Assembly (NCBI RefSeq): GCF_001598215.1
Contig: NZ_BCXJ01000005.1
Coordinates: 434,001-498,000 of the forward strand
DNA: 64,000 bases
Reading direction: 5' to 3'
Source: Shouchella clausii
Lineage (GTDB): Bacteria > Bacillota > Bacilli > Bacillales > Bacillaceae_D
Notes under the pieces: model-generated
Told to the model about the DNA's origin: nothing
What the model saw: only the letters and a program-made list of their open reading frames with translations
Databases searched by the model: none
Made by a program: the position numbers and the translations under genes
Part shown: piece by piece, positions 23,613-33,362 of the stretch
How the letters are laid out: each line of letters starts with the position of its first letter
How positions within the stretch are numbered: the first letter of the stretch is position 1

Positions 23613-24605
23613 TCAAAAACGAGTTGCTTCCGTCTGCCATTGCACAGTCCTCGCTTCTGCCTGTAAGTAAGGTGCTAACCCTTCATCGACAACAAACAAC
23701 GTCAAGGAAATGCCTGCCATATCAAGGCTTGTCATATAATCCCCTACATAGGTGGAATGTATTTCATAGGACTGCTTGTCTAGTTCAGCTAGCACGTCAC
23801 GGGCAAAACTGTACTGCTCTACTAACGGCGTGCTGCCCATGCCGTTAATAAGGACAGCTAGTGGATCAGAGCCAGGCAATTCAGCGGCCACTTTCGACAC
23901 GAGCAATTTGGCAATTTCTTGCGAAGAAGCAACTTTTTCTCGATACATCCCTCTTTCACCATGTATGCCGATGCCGACTTCCATCTCGTCTTCTGCCAAC
24001 GCAAAGCTAGGCTGGTCAACGCCAGGCAATGAACAAGGTGTTAAAGCCACACTCATGCTGCGGATACGGCTTATCGCTTTTTCAGCGACTTCCTTTACTT
24101 TCGTTAAACTAGCGCCCGTTTCTGCACAAGCTCCTGCCATTTTATGGACAAGAACCGTGCCGGCGATGCCACGCCGTTGTGCTGGATCGGTTACAGCTAC
24201 ATCATCGTTAACGACAACCATTTCTGTCTGAATCCCTTGTGAATCAGCCATTTCCATCGCCATCTCTGCATTCATGCGATCGCCGTTGTAATTTTTTATG
24301 ACGAGCAGCACACCTTTTCCTTGGTTGGCTGCTTCAATCGCCGCTAAAAATTGATCAGCGCCTGGCGAAGTAAAGACTTCACCACATACGGCCGCATCGA
24401 GCATCCCGTGACCAACATAACCTGCGTGAGCAGGCTCATGGCCACTGCCTCCTCCGCTAATAACGCCAACTTTATCAGCCTTTGCCTGCCTGCGGACAAC
24501 CACATTTGTATTTGGAAGGCGTTTCAATTGAGTCGTATGAACAGCAGTAAACCCATCTAAAAAATCGGACACTAACTGATTCGGATCGTTCAATAATTTT
24601 TTCAT
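23613..24605 (-). CDS. dhaK: dihydroxyacetone kinase substrate-binding subunit DhaK
   Basis: A 330-residue subunit that binds dihydroxyacetone covalently through a histidine. Visible residues: GGGSGHEP with His56, GDRMN with Asp109, both matching the Escherichia coli active-site numbering, and GIHGERG with His215 as the hemiaminal-forming residue (His218 in E. coli). ATG 24605 follows AGGAGAGGTGAAC. First gene of dhaKLM; the operon feeds glycerol- or methylglyoxal-derived dihydroxyacetone into glycolysis at the cost of PEP. No DhaR/DhaS regulator gene is adjacent. Confidence 0.95.
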   Translation of the reverse strand: MKKLLNDPNQLVSDFLDGFTAVHTTQLKRLPNTNVVVRRQAKADKVGVISGGGSGHEPAHAGYVGHGMLDAAVCGEVFTSPGADQFLAAIEAANQGKGVLLVIKNYNGDRMNAEMAMEMADSQGIQTEMVVVNDDVAVTDPAQRRGIAGTVLVHKMAGACAETGASLTKVKEVAEKAISRIRSMSVALTPCSLPGVDQPSFALAEDEMEVGIGIHGERGMYREKVASSQEIAKLLVSKVAAELPGSDPLAVLINGMGSTPLVEQYSFARDVLAELDKQSYEIHSTYVGDYMTSLDMAGISLTLFVVDEGLAPYLQAEARTVQWQTEATRF

Positions 24606-24880
24606 TTTTATGTTCACCTCTCCTTTATGAGCAAATCGATGCTTATTCATATAATTATTCGCATACATCTATATTCCCTGCCGCGCCAATCAGTAATCCA
24701 ATGATCTGTGACAGTTTTTCTAATTACTCATTTGCGAATAACCTTTTATAAAAGGATGATCGAATTAATGCTTTAAAGAGATCATCAAGCCATAATGTGA
24801 ACATCGGTTTCACATTTTTAAGAGTCATTCGATGGTATAATGCTGTATAAGCGAAAATGATTAGGAAAGGATGATGACAA
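24606..24880. other. intergenic region between dhaK and the ClbS-like gene
   Basis: 275 bases holding several symmetric words: TATTCGCA near 24656 and TGCGAATA near 24732 (inverted copies), the perfect palindrome CCTTTTATAAAAGG at about 24744-24757, and AATGTGAA-catcggt-TTCACATT at about 24797-24819. These are candidate operators for dha control and for the divergent gene; no regulator is identified. A TATAAT at about 24836 could be the -10 of the ClbS-like gene. Confidence 0.4.
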
Positions 24881-25396
24881 CTGAGCAACTACGCGAATAA
24901 ACAAGCTTTGATTGATGAAATGATGAAAAGAGCAACGTTATTCATTAATGAATTTCATGCTATTAATGATTTTGATAAAGATGTCTTCGTAAAAGAAGTT
25001 GACCGAACGCCATCCCAGATGATTGCCTACCAATTAGGATGGATCAATTTAATCCTTTCATGGGAACAAGATAATAAGGACGGAAAGCATGTCATAACGC
25101 CAACGGAAAATTATAAATGGAATAATCTTGGTGGCCTTTATCAAAGCTTTTATGACCAATACGCAGCGTGTTCCCTTGAAACATTGATTGAACGGTTTCA
25201 GCAAGATGTTCATAAAATCATTCAATTAGTTGAAAGCTACAGCGACCAAGAATTATTTGAACCAGGTGGTAGACAATGGGCAACTTCTACACCAGCCAAT
25301 TGGCCTGTTTGGAAATGGATTCATATCAATACAGTGGCTCCATTTAAAAGCTTTCGAACAAAAATTAGAAAGTGGAAAAAGATGAAAGGGCAATGA
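24881..25396 (+). CDS. ClbS/DfsB-family four-helix-bundle protein
   Basis: A 171-residue protein of the DUF1706 family. Family words: EVDRTPSQMIAYQLGW, SWEQDNKDGK, NYKWNNLGGLYQSFYDQYA, and the strongly conserved end WIHINTVAPFKSFRTKIRKWKKM. ClbS protects against the genotoxin colibactin by hydrolysing its cyclopropane; most relatives have unknown substrates. Translation start is unusual: homologous N-terminal residues (SNYANKQALIDEMM) begin at a CTG codon at 24881, ten bases after GGAAAGG, with a stop codon two codons upstream and the next start codon (TTG 24908) lacking a ribosome site and removing the conserved N-terminus. Either a CTG start is used or an ATG was mutated. Confidence 0.8.
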   Translation: MSNYANKQALIDEMMKRATLFINEFHAINDFDKDVFVKEVDRTPSQMIAYQLGWINLILSWEQDNKDGKHVITPTENYKWNNLGGLYQSFYDQYAACSLETLIERFQQDVHKIIQLVESYSDQELFEPGGRQWATSTPANWPVWKWIHINTVAPFKSFRTKIRKWKKMKGQ

Positions 25397-25488
25397 TTGA
25401 TCCGGACGTTAAGGATGATTTCCGCACCCCTTTCTTCTCGTTCCTCTACATTTCCTAAAAATATGTACCAACCCCATTAGCGCCCGAC

Positions 25489-25541
25489 AAAAAAAGACGA
25501 ATACAATCATATTAAATGATTTATATTCGCCTTATTTTTTT
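25489..25541. terminator. bidirectional terminator
   Basis: GACGAATACAATCAT-attaa-ATGATTTATATTCGCC is a long imperfect stem with AAAAAAA before and TTATTTTTTT after it, between the convergent ClbS-like and SnoaL-like genes. Confidence 0.8.
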
Positions 25542-25542
25542 A

Positions 25543-26052
25543 TTACCATTTTTCTAGAAAATGGTAGGATGCATCGGTTCGGTCTCGTTTGGAGTTTGTA
25601 GATTGGGGCATCCCAGCATCGGATAGTTCGGTTATATTTGCAAAATCATTGATAAATTGGCGGTCGTCGATAGCCCATCGTCCGTTACGGTATGACCAGC
25701 GATCAAGATAACGGCCTCTAGCTCTCTGTTCGTAAATTTTGTCTCCTCTCTTTATTCTCCCAGCCATTGTCACATAAGACTCACTGAAAGCTTTCCTTCC
25801 CTTAACTTCGATGAGAATATTCGTTATTTGGTGAGAAGTTACTTGTAAATGGCGATGTTGTTCAGATACCCATTCTACAAATTCTTCACCAGTTCCCTTA
25901 AATGTGTCTCCGTAATCAACGCGACCGTCAGGATGCCAAACGTTTTTAGCAAGTTCATTATCGATGCGGTCCATACCACGACAATAAGCATAGAGTTGCT
26001 CGTTGATTTCTTGTTTTGCTACCAATTCATTCAACCTATCAAGAGATTCCAA
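25543..26052 (-). CDS. SnoaL-like (NTF2-fold) polyketide/steroid cyclase-type protein
   Basis: A 169-residue protein of the SnoaL-like PF13577 type (bile-acid dehydratase BaiE, scytalone dehydratase-like). The characteristic N-terminal helix EQLYAYCRGMDRIDNELAKNVWHPDGRVDYGD is followed by the beta-sheet with SEQHRHLQVTSHQITN and the C-terminal RYLDRWSYRNGRWAIDDRQF. The YCRGxD Asp/Tyr and the SHQ histidine are the usual active-site positions. Members catalyse dehydration, isomerisation or hydroxylation of cyclic ketones. It follows the SDR and KstD-like genes on the same strand, suggesting a common pathway. Confidence 0.78.
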   Translation of the reverse strand: MESLDRLNELVAKQEINEQLYAYCRGMDRIDNELAKNVWHPDGRVDYGDTFKGTGEEFVEWVSEQHRHLQVTSHQITNILIEVKGRKAFSESYVTMAGRIKRGDKIYEQRARGRYLDRWSYRNGRWAIDDRQFINDFANITELSDAGMPQSTNSKRDRTDASYHFLEKW

Positions 26053-26187
26053 GATTCATCCTCCTCGAATAGTCGTATACATCCCAAACACACTCAAATG
26101 TAAGATCGAGACATTTGTAAACGGATGAAAGCTCTACAGGGATAAACGTTTTTCATTGAACGTGCCTGCAGACAAGAATCAGTCAAT

Positions 26188-26913
26188 CTATCTTAAAGAG
26201 ATAACCTGACCTGCGATTCGCTCATCTTCAAGAATATTTAAAGCCGTTCTCGCCACATTTTCTACTGTGTTTTCCCCCATTGGCAAATTTTTTATGGATT
26301 GTTTAAGCTGTTCTTCACCGCCTGGCCTGTCAAATGCTTTTAGCGTTAATGAAGTAAGCACCATCCCTGGCATGATGGAATTAGCCGTTATATTGTCCTT
26401 TCCATGTTCGGCAGAAATGGTTTCGATCAAGCTTTTACAAGCCGCCTTTCCCGATTGATAAGCAGCAAGCCCGGGGGTCCCACCTAATGAAGAAGTGAAG
26501 CAAAGGAGCCGGCCAAATGTTTGTTTGACCATCGTTTGCAAGGCAACATGAAAGCAATTAAAAACGGTATTCAAGTTATAGTTGATTTGTTTATGCCAAA
26601 AGTCTGGCGTGTATTCAATGAACGGCTTAAACTGTCCTCCTCCAACTGTCACAACCATCATATGGAGCTTTCCCGTTTCCTCAACGACCTTGTCAACAGA
26701 CTCTTTGACTTTGTTATAGTCAGAGACATCCACCAACATGGTAGAAACAGAACCGTTATGATCAAGAATTTCTTGCTTTGCTTCCTTTAATAATGTTTCA
26801 TTTAAGTCCCATATCACCACATTTGCGCCTTCAGTTGCTAATGCTGTTGATATCGCTCTACCAATCCCCCCAGCACCACCAGCGACGATAGCTGTCATGT
26901 CTTTAAACCGCAT
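26188..26913 (-). CDS. SDR-family oxidoreductase
   Basis: A 241-residue short-chain dehydrogenase/reductase. The dinucleotide motif is AGGAGGIG (11-18) rather than the common TGxxxGIG, Asn114 sits in NYNLNTV, and the catalytic residues are Ser141/142, Tyr152 and Lys156 in LAAYQSGKAA. Asp36 at the end of strand 2 (VVIWDL) predicts NAD(H) preference. Upstream ribosome site AAGGAGG lies before ATG 26913. It lies between a KstD-like flavoprotein and a SnoaL-like gene, so a ring alcohol/ketone is a reasonable substrate guess. Confidence 0.87.
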   Translation of the reverse strand: MRFKDMTAIVAGGAGGIGRAISTALATEGANVVIWDLNETLLKEAKQEILDHNGSVSTMLVDVSDYNKVKESVDKVVEETGKLHMMVVTVGGGQFKPFIEYTPDFWHKQINYNLNTVFNCFHVALQTMVKQTFGRLLCFTSSLGGTPGLAAYQSGKAACKSLIETISAEHGKDNITANSIMPGMVLTSLTLKAFDRPGGEEQLKQSIKNLPMGENTVENVARTALNILEDERIAGQVISLR

Positions 26914-27078
26914 ATCCTTTTCCTCCTTACGTACTTGATCTTCTTCCCAAACGCATTAAACCTACTTGACTTTGACTATAGTTTATTCTTCATCACCCCC
27001 ATCACTAATTCATTGACAGCGGTTTCATCGATTCATACACTTTTTCGCCATCGTGACGTGTTGTTTGTTGTTACGAAA

Positions 27079-28734
27079 CTAGCGACTAGAATTTACTTTC
27101 TCTTTGATATGATTTGCTGCTATATAACCAAATACGGTTGTTGGCCCTATGGAAGCACCTGGTCCAGGATACACTCTTCCCATCACGGATGCTGAGCAGT
27201 TTCCGATTGCATATAGTCCATCGACTGGTCTATTATTTTGAAGTGCCTGACCAAATTCATTTGCAACAATGCCACCCTTCGTGCCCAAATCGCCAGGGAA
27301 AATTTTGCACGCATAAAACGGTGCTTTTTCAATCGCCCCTAAATTAGGATTTTTATATCTTGGGTCCCCATAATAGTTATCATAAGCTGAGTTCCCCCGC
27401 CCGAAGTCTTTATCTACCCCTTTTTCTACAAATCCATTAAAACGATGAATGGTTGCTTTCAAGCGCTCTTTATCTACTTGGCATTTTTCTGCTAAATCTT
27501 CTATCGAGTTTGCCTTTATGAAAAACCCACTTTCGATCGCTTCCTTAGAGGTTAATCTTGGAAGCATATCTCCAAATAAATAGCGATTCCGATTTCTACT
27601 TTCCATGATGAGCCATGAGTGAATGGCTTTTCCGTTCTCCTTATGTCTTTCAAGAATGGCATGCCCTGCATCTGTATAAGATTGTGATTCATTAAAATAA
27701 CGCTCTCCAGTTTGGTCAACAATGATGCTGTGTGGCATGGAGCGTTCATAAACGAGAAATTTCCGTGCGCCATTTTGATCTATTGTCGCTGGTCCCCACC
27801 ACGCGTCATCTAATAAATCTGTATCTAGGTTATGTTTTTGCGCAATGAAGAGAAGATCCCCTGTATTATCTGGACTCGCTGAAGTCCAATCAGCTCCGAT
27901 CTGATGATATTTTCTACGTAATGCAGGGTTTCGCTCAAAACCGCCGCCTGCTAGAATGACGGCATGACTTTTAATAAAAAGTTCTTTCCCTTGATTTTCC
28001 GCTTTTACGCCTTCTATTTGATGATTGTTCACAATAAGATCTTTCAATGGTGTGGACAGCTTCATTTTTACGTTGTGATCAAGGGCAATCTTCAGTAAAC
28101 GACTAACAAGTCCTGCGCCAATGGATACAGGCTGTTGGCGTTTTAGTTTATATTTAAACCCATTAAGAAACATTCCAACCGTAGTGTTAAAGTCTTTTGC
28201 ATTGGTAAAGGCTTTTGGTAACGAAGCTACTTTGCCAGAGTACAGTGGGATAGGCGCTCCAAGCTCGCCCATTCTTAACGTGTCTTTATAATCACCGAGT
28301 AATCGAAGATCAAAAATTTCCGCCTCAATCGAGCGTCCAATCTTACCACCAGGTTTTTCCGGATAGTAATCAGGGTATAAAGTACCTGGCACCCATTTCA
28401 TACCTTGCTCTTCTAAAAATTTCACCATTTTTTGCCCGTTTCTCACATAAGCAACCTTCCGTTCATAGGTAGAAGCAGGGCCTCTGTCTTCTATCGCCGC
28501 TTCCATGTAGGTAAGTGCCTCTTCCTCACTATCCTGTAAACCCGCTGCTTTCGATACATGGTTATTCGGGATCCACAATCCTCCCCCGGAAAGGGCCGAT
28601 GACCCTCCCCAAACATCCGCTTTTTCGATAATGATCGTTTTTAATCCATGATAAGCAGCTGTAATCGCCGATACGAATCCTCCTGCACCACTACCAACTA
28701 TTACAACGTCATACTCTTCATTCCAATTCATCAT
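27079..28734 (-). CDS. FAD-dependent oxidoreductase resembling 3-ketosteroid delta-1-dehydrogenase
   Basis: A 551-residue flavoprotein of the fumarate reductase/KstD group. The FAD-binding VVIVGSGAGG is at 10-19, WGGSSALSGGGLWIPNN follows at about 42-58, and the C-terminal GTKGGIVANE ... GLYAIGNCSASVMGRVYPGPGASIGPTTVFGYIAAN is the KstD hallmark; in VYPGPG the Tyr and last Gly correspond to the substrate-holding Tyr487 and Gly491 of the Rhodococcus enzyme. Such proteins introduce a double bond next to a ring ketone. No heme or anchor region is present, so it is not a respiratory fumarate reductase. It is first in the KstD-SDR-SnoaL row. A steroid or terpenoid ketone is likely, but the substrate is not proven. 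Confidence 0.85.
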   Translation of the reverse strand: MMNWNEEYDVVIVGSGAGGFVSAITAAYHGLKTIIIEKADVWGGSSALSGGGLWIPNNHVSKAAGLQDSEEEALTYMEAAIEDRGPASTYERKVAYVRNGQKMVKFLEEQGMKWVPGTLYPDYYPEKPGGKIGRSIEAEIFDLRLLGDYKDTLRMGELGAPIPLYSGKVASLPKAFTNAKDFNTTVGMFLNGFKYKLKRQQPVSIGAGLVSRLLKIALDHNVKMKLSTPLKDLIVNNHQIEGVKAENQGKELFIKSHAVILAGGGFERNPALRRKYHQIGADWTSASPDNTGDLLFIAQKHNLDTDLLDDAWWGPATIDQNGARKFLVYERSMPHSIIVDQTGERYFNESQSYTDAGHAILERHKENGKAIHSWLIMESRNRNRYLFGDMLPRLTSKEAIESGFFIKANSIEDLAEKCQVDKERLKATIHRFNGFVEKGVDKDFGRGNSAYDNYYGDPRYKNPNLGAIEKAPFYACKIFPGDLGTKGGIVANEFGQALQNNRPVDGLYAIGNCSASVMGRVYPGPGASIGPTTVFGYIAANHIKEKVNSSR

Positions 28735-28916
28735 TTTCCCCCCATTTTTTTAAGAATTCACTATACTCAATAGAAGCTTAATAAAACACTCTATTTCCCT
28801 TTGATGATTTATGTCAGAGAACCATTTATCATCGATGTGACACGTCTTATTTAAGACGCTTCTATCTCAGTGAATTTGTCAAACATGAATGGAACGATTA
28901 AAAGTCACTAGATTTT

Positions 28917-31900
28917 TTAGCGTCTATCTGTATTCTTTTTACGCATTCTCGCAAAAAACTCATAAACAATTGGAACAATGACAAGTGTTAACAATGTAGA
29001 ACTTGTTAATCCACCAATGACCGTGACCCCTAACCCTTGTGATATAAATCCGCCATTTTCTGAGCTGATGGCTAATGGCAATAGTGCCCCAATTGTCGCA
29101 AGTGCAGTCATTAAAATAGGTCTTAAGCGAGTAGAGCCGGCTTCTAGCAACGCTTCTCTAGTCGATAACCCTTGTTTCTCATTACGGATCACTCGATCGA
29201 TGAACACAATCGCATTTGTCACCACTATGCCAATTAACATCAGCGCTCCAATCATGGCAGACACATCAAGTGGAACTTTGGCTATCCATAAACCAACTAA
29301 ACTTCCAATGATGGTAAATGGTAAAGAAAACAAAATCGAAAATGGCGTCAGTGGGCCACCGAACGTAATGACTAAAATAAAGTAAACAATTGCGATTGCT
29401 GCAACCATTGCCAGCCCTAATTGAGTAAAGGACTCGGTAATTTGCTCAGAGACTCCCCCAAATTGAATACTTACCCCTTCTGGTAACTCCATCTCGTCTA
29501 GTTTATTTTCGAGACGATTGGAAACACCGGCCTCATCTCTGCTAACAACATCCGCTTTAAGGGAAGCATGCATTTTTCCATCTCTGCGAGTCATCGTTTC
29601 AGGCGACTTTCCTTCTTGAATAGTGACTACATCAGAAACAGCAATAGACGTTCCGAGAGGGGTTTGTAGTTCCATTTCCTCCAAATCCTCAATGGTGTTA
29701 TACGTTTTTTCCTCTATTTCAATAAATACATCAATCGATTCCCCTTCATGTTTAACGGTTGTAAGGATTGGGGTTTCTTTTCCTTGGCTTAAAATTGTTC
29801 CTATTTGCGCCGTTGTTAAACCATATTGACTCAACTTGTTCTGATCAGGAATAAGGGTATATTGATCATATGCTTCTGCTAGACTCGATTCGACTTTATC
29901 CAAGCCCTCATGTTCTTCCATAACCGGCAACACATTATCAACAGCACGTTGAATATCGGCTATGCTCTCACCGTGTACATATACTTCGATTCCACCACCT
30001 GTCATGCTGGCGAATTGATCGACGCTTCCCCACTCGCCCCGCTCTGTATTTTCGTTTAATGCCTCCATTACCGTGATGCTATCTTTGCTTATATCAGCAT
30101 CTTCATCAAACTGGATAAAAAATTGGGCCGAATGATCATCACCGACTCCCATCATAGGACCGGATGGAGTTCCCCCGCCGATTGAATACTGATAAAGAGC
30201 AATGCCATCATAACCACTTAAAAATTGTTCTGCATGTTGAACGACTTCTTCTATGTCTTCCTGCGTCTGGCCTGGCTCTGGGCTGTATGTGACGGTCACT
30301 GTGCTTTGCTCGTCACCTGGTAAGAAGCTAACGCCTATAGAAGGAATTAAAAACAAACTCAAGATCAAGATGACGGTGGCACTGCCAAATGTGATGAGCT
30401 TATGGTTAAGCGCCCAGTCTAATACGTTTTGATAAAGAGAAGCCAGTTTGCCAGTGCCTTTTTTGCCCTTTTTTGGCGATGGATCCCTTCTACATTCTTT
30501 TTAAATAGTGAATGAGAAAGCATAGGGACAATCGTGACGGCCACCAGTAAAGACGCAGCTAAAGCAAATACAACAGCTAAAGCGAATGGTAAAAACATTT
30601 CTCCGACCATCCCTTTGACGATTCCTAAAGGTAAAAATACGGCTATCGTCACAATCGTAGAAGAGAGAATCGGAATAAACATCTCCCTCGTTGCTTCTCT
30701 AATTAATTCTTTTCCACGTCGTTTCTCGCCAGGTAAATGCATGCGCCGATAAATGTTTTCCATCACGACAATGGAATCATCAATCACTCGACCTACAGCA
30801 ACTGTAAGTGCCCCTAATGTCATCACATTTAAACTAACATCCATTTGCCAAAGTAGAAAAAGGGCGATCAATAAAGACAATGGAATCGATACGATGGAAA
30901 TGAATGTTGTTCTAACATTTCTTAGGAATAACAAGATAATAATCACAGCAAAGATGATGCCAAATAACGCTTTATCTAACATTGCATTAACGGATTCTTC
31001 AATAGGCTCAGCCTGATCCATCGTTGTTATCGCTGTAAAGCCCAACTCTTTTTCAAAGTCTGCAATCGCTTCTTTGACAACGTTTACAACTTCAACCGTA
31101 TTTGCTTCCGGTGCTTTCACGATCTGAATCCCGATGGACTCCTCGCCGTTTGTTCTGGAAATAGACTCTACTTTATTAACTACTTCAACATCAGCTATTT
31201 CACTAAGTTTGACAGTAGTTGCTTCTCCATTCCCATTCTGTTCGGTTATGGTTTCATGTGCAGATCGGGATTGCCCCAAAACATCGTCCTGTTGTTCCGG
31301 AACGCTTCCGGACTGTCCTGTATCCAATCCAGCCGTTGATTGTGGAGGTATAGGTAACTCCAAAGCCTTTAAGTCTTCTACCGTCTCAATATCTCCATCA
31401 ATGACGACATTTTTGATCGTTCCACCAAAATCAGTTAAGCCTAAAGGGAATGTCATATCTGATCCTTGAATTGTTTGTTGGACTTTTTCATCATTCAGCC
31501 CATACTGCGCCATTTTGTCTTCGTCAAAACGAATCGCGACTTCGTTCAGTTGTTGACCGGACATCTGTATTTTTGCCACACCATTGATTCCCTCTAAAGC
31601 TGGAATCACTTCACGTTCTATAGTGCCTGTTAATTGTTCTAGCGTAGCATTAGCATTACTAATACTTACAGACATCACTGGAAACGCATCAAAACTTAAA
31701 CGCGAGACTTGCGGACTATTGGAACTCTCAGGTAAAGAAATATCAGCTAGCGCTTCTTTTACTTCATTCGTCGCTACGTCCATATCTGTATCGAAATCAA
31801 AACCAAGTTGCACAGATGAAGCATTTGCCATTGAAGAAGAGTTTACTAGTGTAACGCCTTTTAGGTTTTGGATCCTTTGCTCAATGGGAACCGTCACATC

Positions 31901-32086
31901 ATTCATGACCTCATCCGGTGTAGCACCAGGGTACGAAGTAACAACAGATATGCTTGGAAACTGAATATCGGGCATCATTTCTTGTTTCATATTGAGTCCA
32001 GAAAATAGGCCGATACAGATCACCATTACCGTTAAGATCCAAACTGCAAATTTGTTATTCAAAGAAAAATCAATTAATTTTTTCAT
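28917..32086 (-). pseudogene. swrC: RND efflux pump (SwrC/YerP-like), interrupted by one frameshift
   Basis: HAE1-type RND transporter that would be about 1056 residues, close to SwrC (1065). The first part (ATG 32086 to TAG 30419) carries the start MKKLIDFSLNNKFAVW, the porter domain, and GRVIDDSIVVMENIYRR of helix 4. The second part (from about 30460 to 28917) resumes with KGTGKLASLYQNVLDWALNHK and continues through the second half to the end. The two frames join at AAAAAAG (plus-strand 30458-30464): one extra A, or a -1 slip at A_AAA_AAG, restores the full protein. A second A6 run is at 30469-30474. No stop or other damage is seen. It lies downstream of a TetR gene. Mutation, base-call error in a homopolymer, or slippage are all possible. 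Confidence 0.85.
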
Positions 32087-32500
32087 GGGACAATACCTCA
32101 CTCATTTTTTGCTTTCATTTTTTCTTCATTAACTATGTAGAAACAGAGATTGTATGGAATGAGAAATATCCAATATTAAAGGAATATGGGCGAAATGATT
32201 TTCAGCGTTGTTGTCTTAGTTGTGGATTGTTGTCAGGACGACTTAGTGGAATATGCATTATTTTGTAAAGCGGATTGTCCGAACTCACGTAGACTCGCGT
32301 GGACAATCCGTGTGAGGGAACTTCATAGTCCAAAAGTTACTTTCATTTCTCGTTTATTACCCTTAAAGAAAGCATGAGTAAATCTTATGTTACTTCGGTT
32401 GGTTCTTTTAACAAAACAAACACTCTGCTCTCAACATGGATTGATTTCTTGATAAACTAGCTAAGCAAGTTTAAATCACCATTTTCAAAAACTTCCTCTC
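32087..32500. other. intergenic region with a 10-base inverted repeat
   Basis: About 410 bases between the TetR gene and the RND gene. It contains CGGATTGTCC (32271-32280) and GGACAATCCG (32301-32310), a perfect inverted pair 20 bases apart, with shorter symmetric words between (ACTCACGTAG/GACTCGCGTG). No T-run follows. No TGACAC operator like those upstream of the TetR gene is seen near the RND start. No gene is visible. Confidence 0.5.
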
Positions 32501-33115
32501 TTAATCCTTCTCAAGTCCTTTCTTTATGAGATTCATTTGGGTTCTGTAATTATTTATTGCATCTTCGATACTAAGATCTTTAGCAAATTTTTCACTTAGA
32601 TTTTGAAAAGTAATCGTTTTAATGATTTGGATGGCGTAATAGAGTTCTTTATCGTTAGAAACATTAAGCTTATCCATATCTATCAATTGACTCACTACAT
32701 TCAAATTCTTGTCTAGCCCATTCTGATAAATCATTTTTGAAAAGCTACTCTCTACTTTATGGTTCATGTTCATTAGTGCATTCCCAAAGAACCTTCTATT
32801 TTCACTCATTTGCAGCTCTTTTAATATTTCATGAAACATCACTTCCATCGTATGAAATAAATCGCCATGAGCGTTTTTCAACGTCATCAGAAATTTTTGC
32901 TGTTTCTCCTTGGCATAACTATTTAATATATAAAAAAAGGCATCTTCTTTATCTTCAAAGTACTGGTAAAAACTCCCCCTTGAGATTTCCGCTTCTTTTA
33001 CTATATTCGCAATAAGTGCATCTGGTAATGGGACTCTAGAAAACTCCTTTCTTGCAGCGTTTATAATGATTTGTTGCTTGCCTTCAGGTAAATTAAAAAA
33101 AGTTGAATTCGGCAA
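32501..33115 (-). CDS. TetR-family regulator upstream of the RND pump
   Basis: A 204-residue TetR/AcrR repressor. The N-terminal helix-turn-helix is IANIVKEAEISRGSFYQYFEDKEDAF (about 35-60); the remaining helices form the ligand/dimer domain. The start is TTG 33115, with AAAGGAG 11 bases upstream. Three near-identical TGACAC-centred palindromes lie in the 100 bases upstream, so it should repress its own gene. It is on the same strand as the RND gene and 415 bases before it; control of the pump is likely but a direct operator there was not found. Confidence 0.88.
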   Translation of the reverse strand: MPNSTFFNLPEGKQQIIINAARKEFSRVPLPDALIANIVKEAEISRGSFYQYFEDKEDAFFYILNSYAKEKQQKFLMTLKNAHGDLFHTMEVMFHEILKELQMSENRRFFGNALMNMNHKVESSFSKMIYQNGLDKNLNVVSQLIDMDKLNVSNDKELYYAIQIIKTITFQNLSEKFAKDLSIEDAINNYRTQMNLIKKGLEKD

Positions 33116-33139
33116 TCTTATTTTCTCTCCTTTTATTGT

Positions 33140-33217
33140 AATGACACGGTGTCATTTCTTAGAACCAAGACTAAATGACACCGTGTCATTTGTCAACTAT
33201 TTTATGACACAATGTCA
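33140..33217. promoter_or_regulatory. three tandem palindromic operators (TGACAC-GTGTCA)
   Basis: AATGACACGGTGTCATT (33140-33156), AATGACACCGTGTCATT (33174-33190) and TGACACAATGTCA (33205-33217). The first two are perfect palindromes and reverse complements of each other. Spacing between centres is 34 and about 29 bases, roughly three helical turns. They cover the promoter region of the TetR gene. Confidence 0.85.
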
Positions 33218-33277
33218 CTTTTTATGCCTTGTCATATACGTATAAAACCGTTTTTCTATCCTTAGAACACGCTAAAA

Positions 33278-33290
33278 TTAACCAGTTAAC
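33278..33290. promoter_or_regulatory. MarR operator copy 1 (TTAACCAGTTAAC)
   Basis: Reverse complement of the site at 33363-33375, lying 37 bases upstream of the -35 of the MarR gene. Its A/T-rich symmetry is typical of MarR sites. Confidence 0.6.
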
Positions 33291-33326
33291 AAAAAACAAA
33301 GATTCTATAACGCACACTATTAAACA

Positions 33327-33355
33327 TTGACTTTCCCTTTTTAGAGAGTTACAAT
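33327..33355 (+). promoter_or_regulatory. promoter of the MarR-MFS operon
   Basis: TTGACT, 17 bases, TACAAT. A palindrome begins eight bases after the -10, covering the expected start point. Confidence 0.8.
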
Positions 33356-33362
33356 CATTATA

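Noticed and set aside
30419-30480. Programmed -1 frameshifting as the preferred explanation for the RND gene
   Set aside because: The slippery heptamer is perfect, but no downstream structure and no correctly spaced upstream Shine-Dalgarno are seen; reported as one option only.
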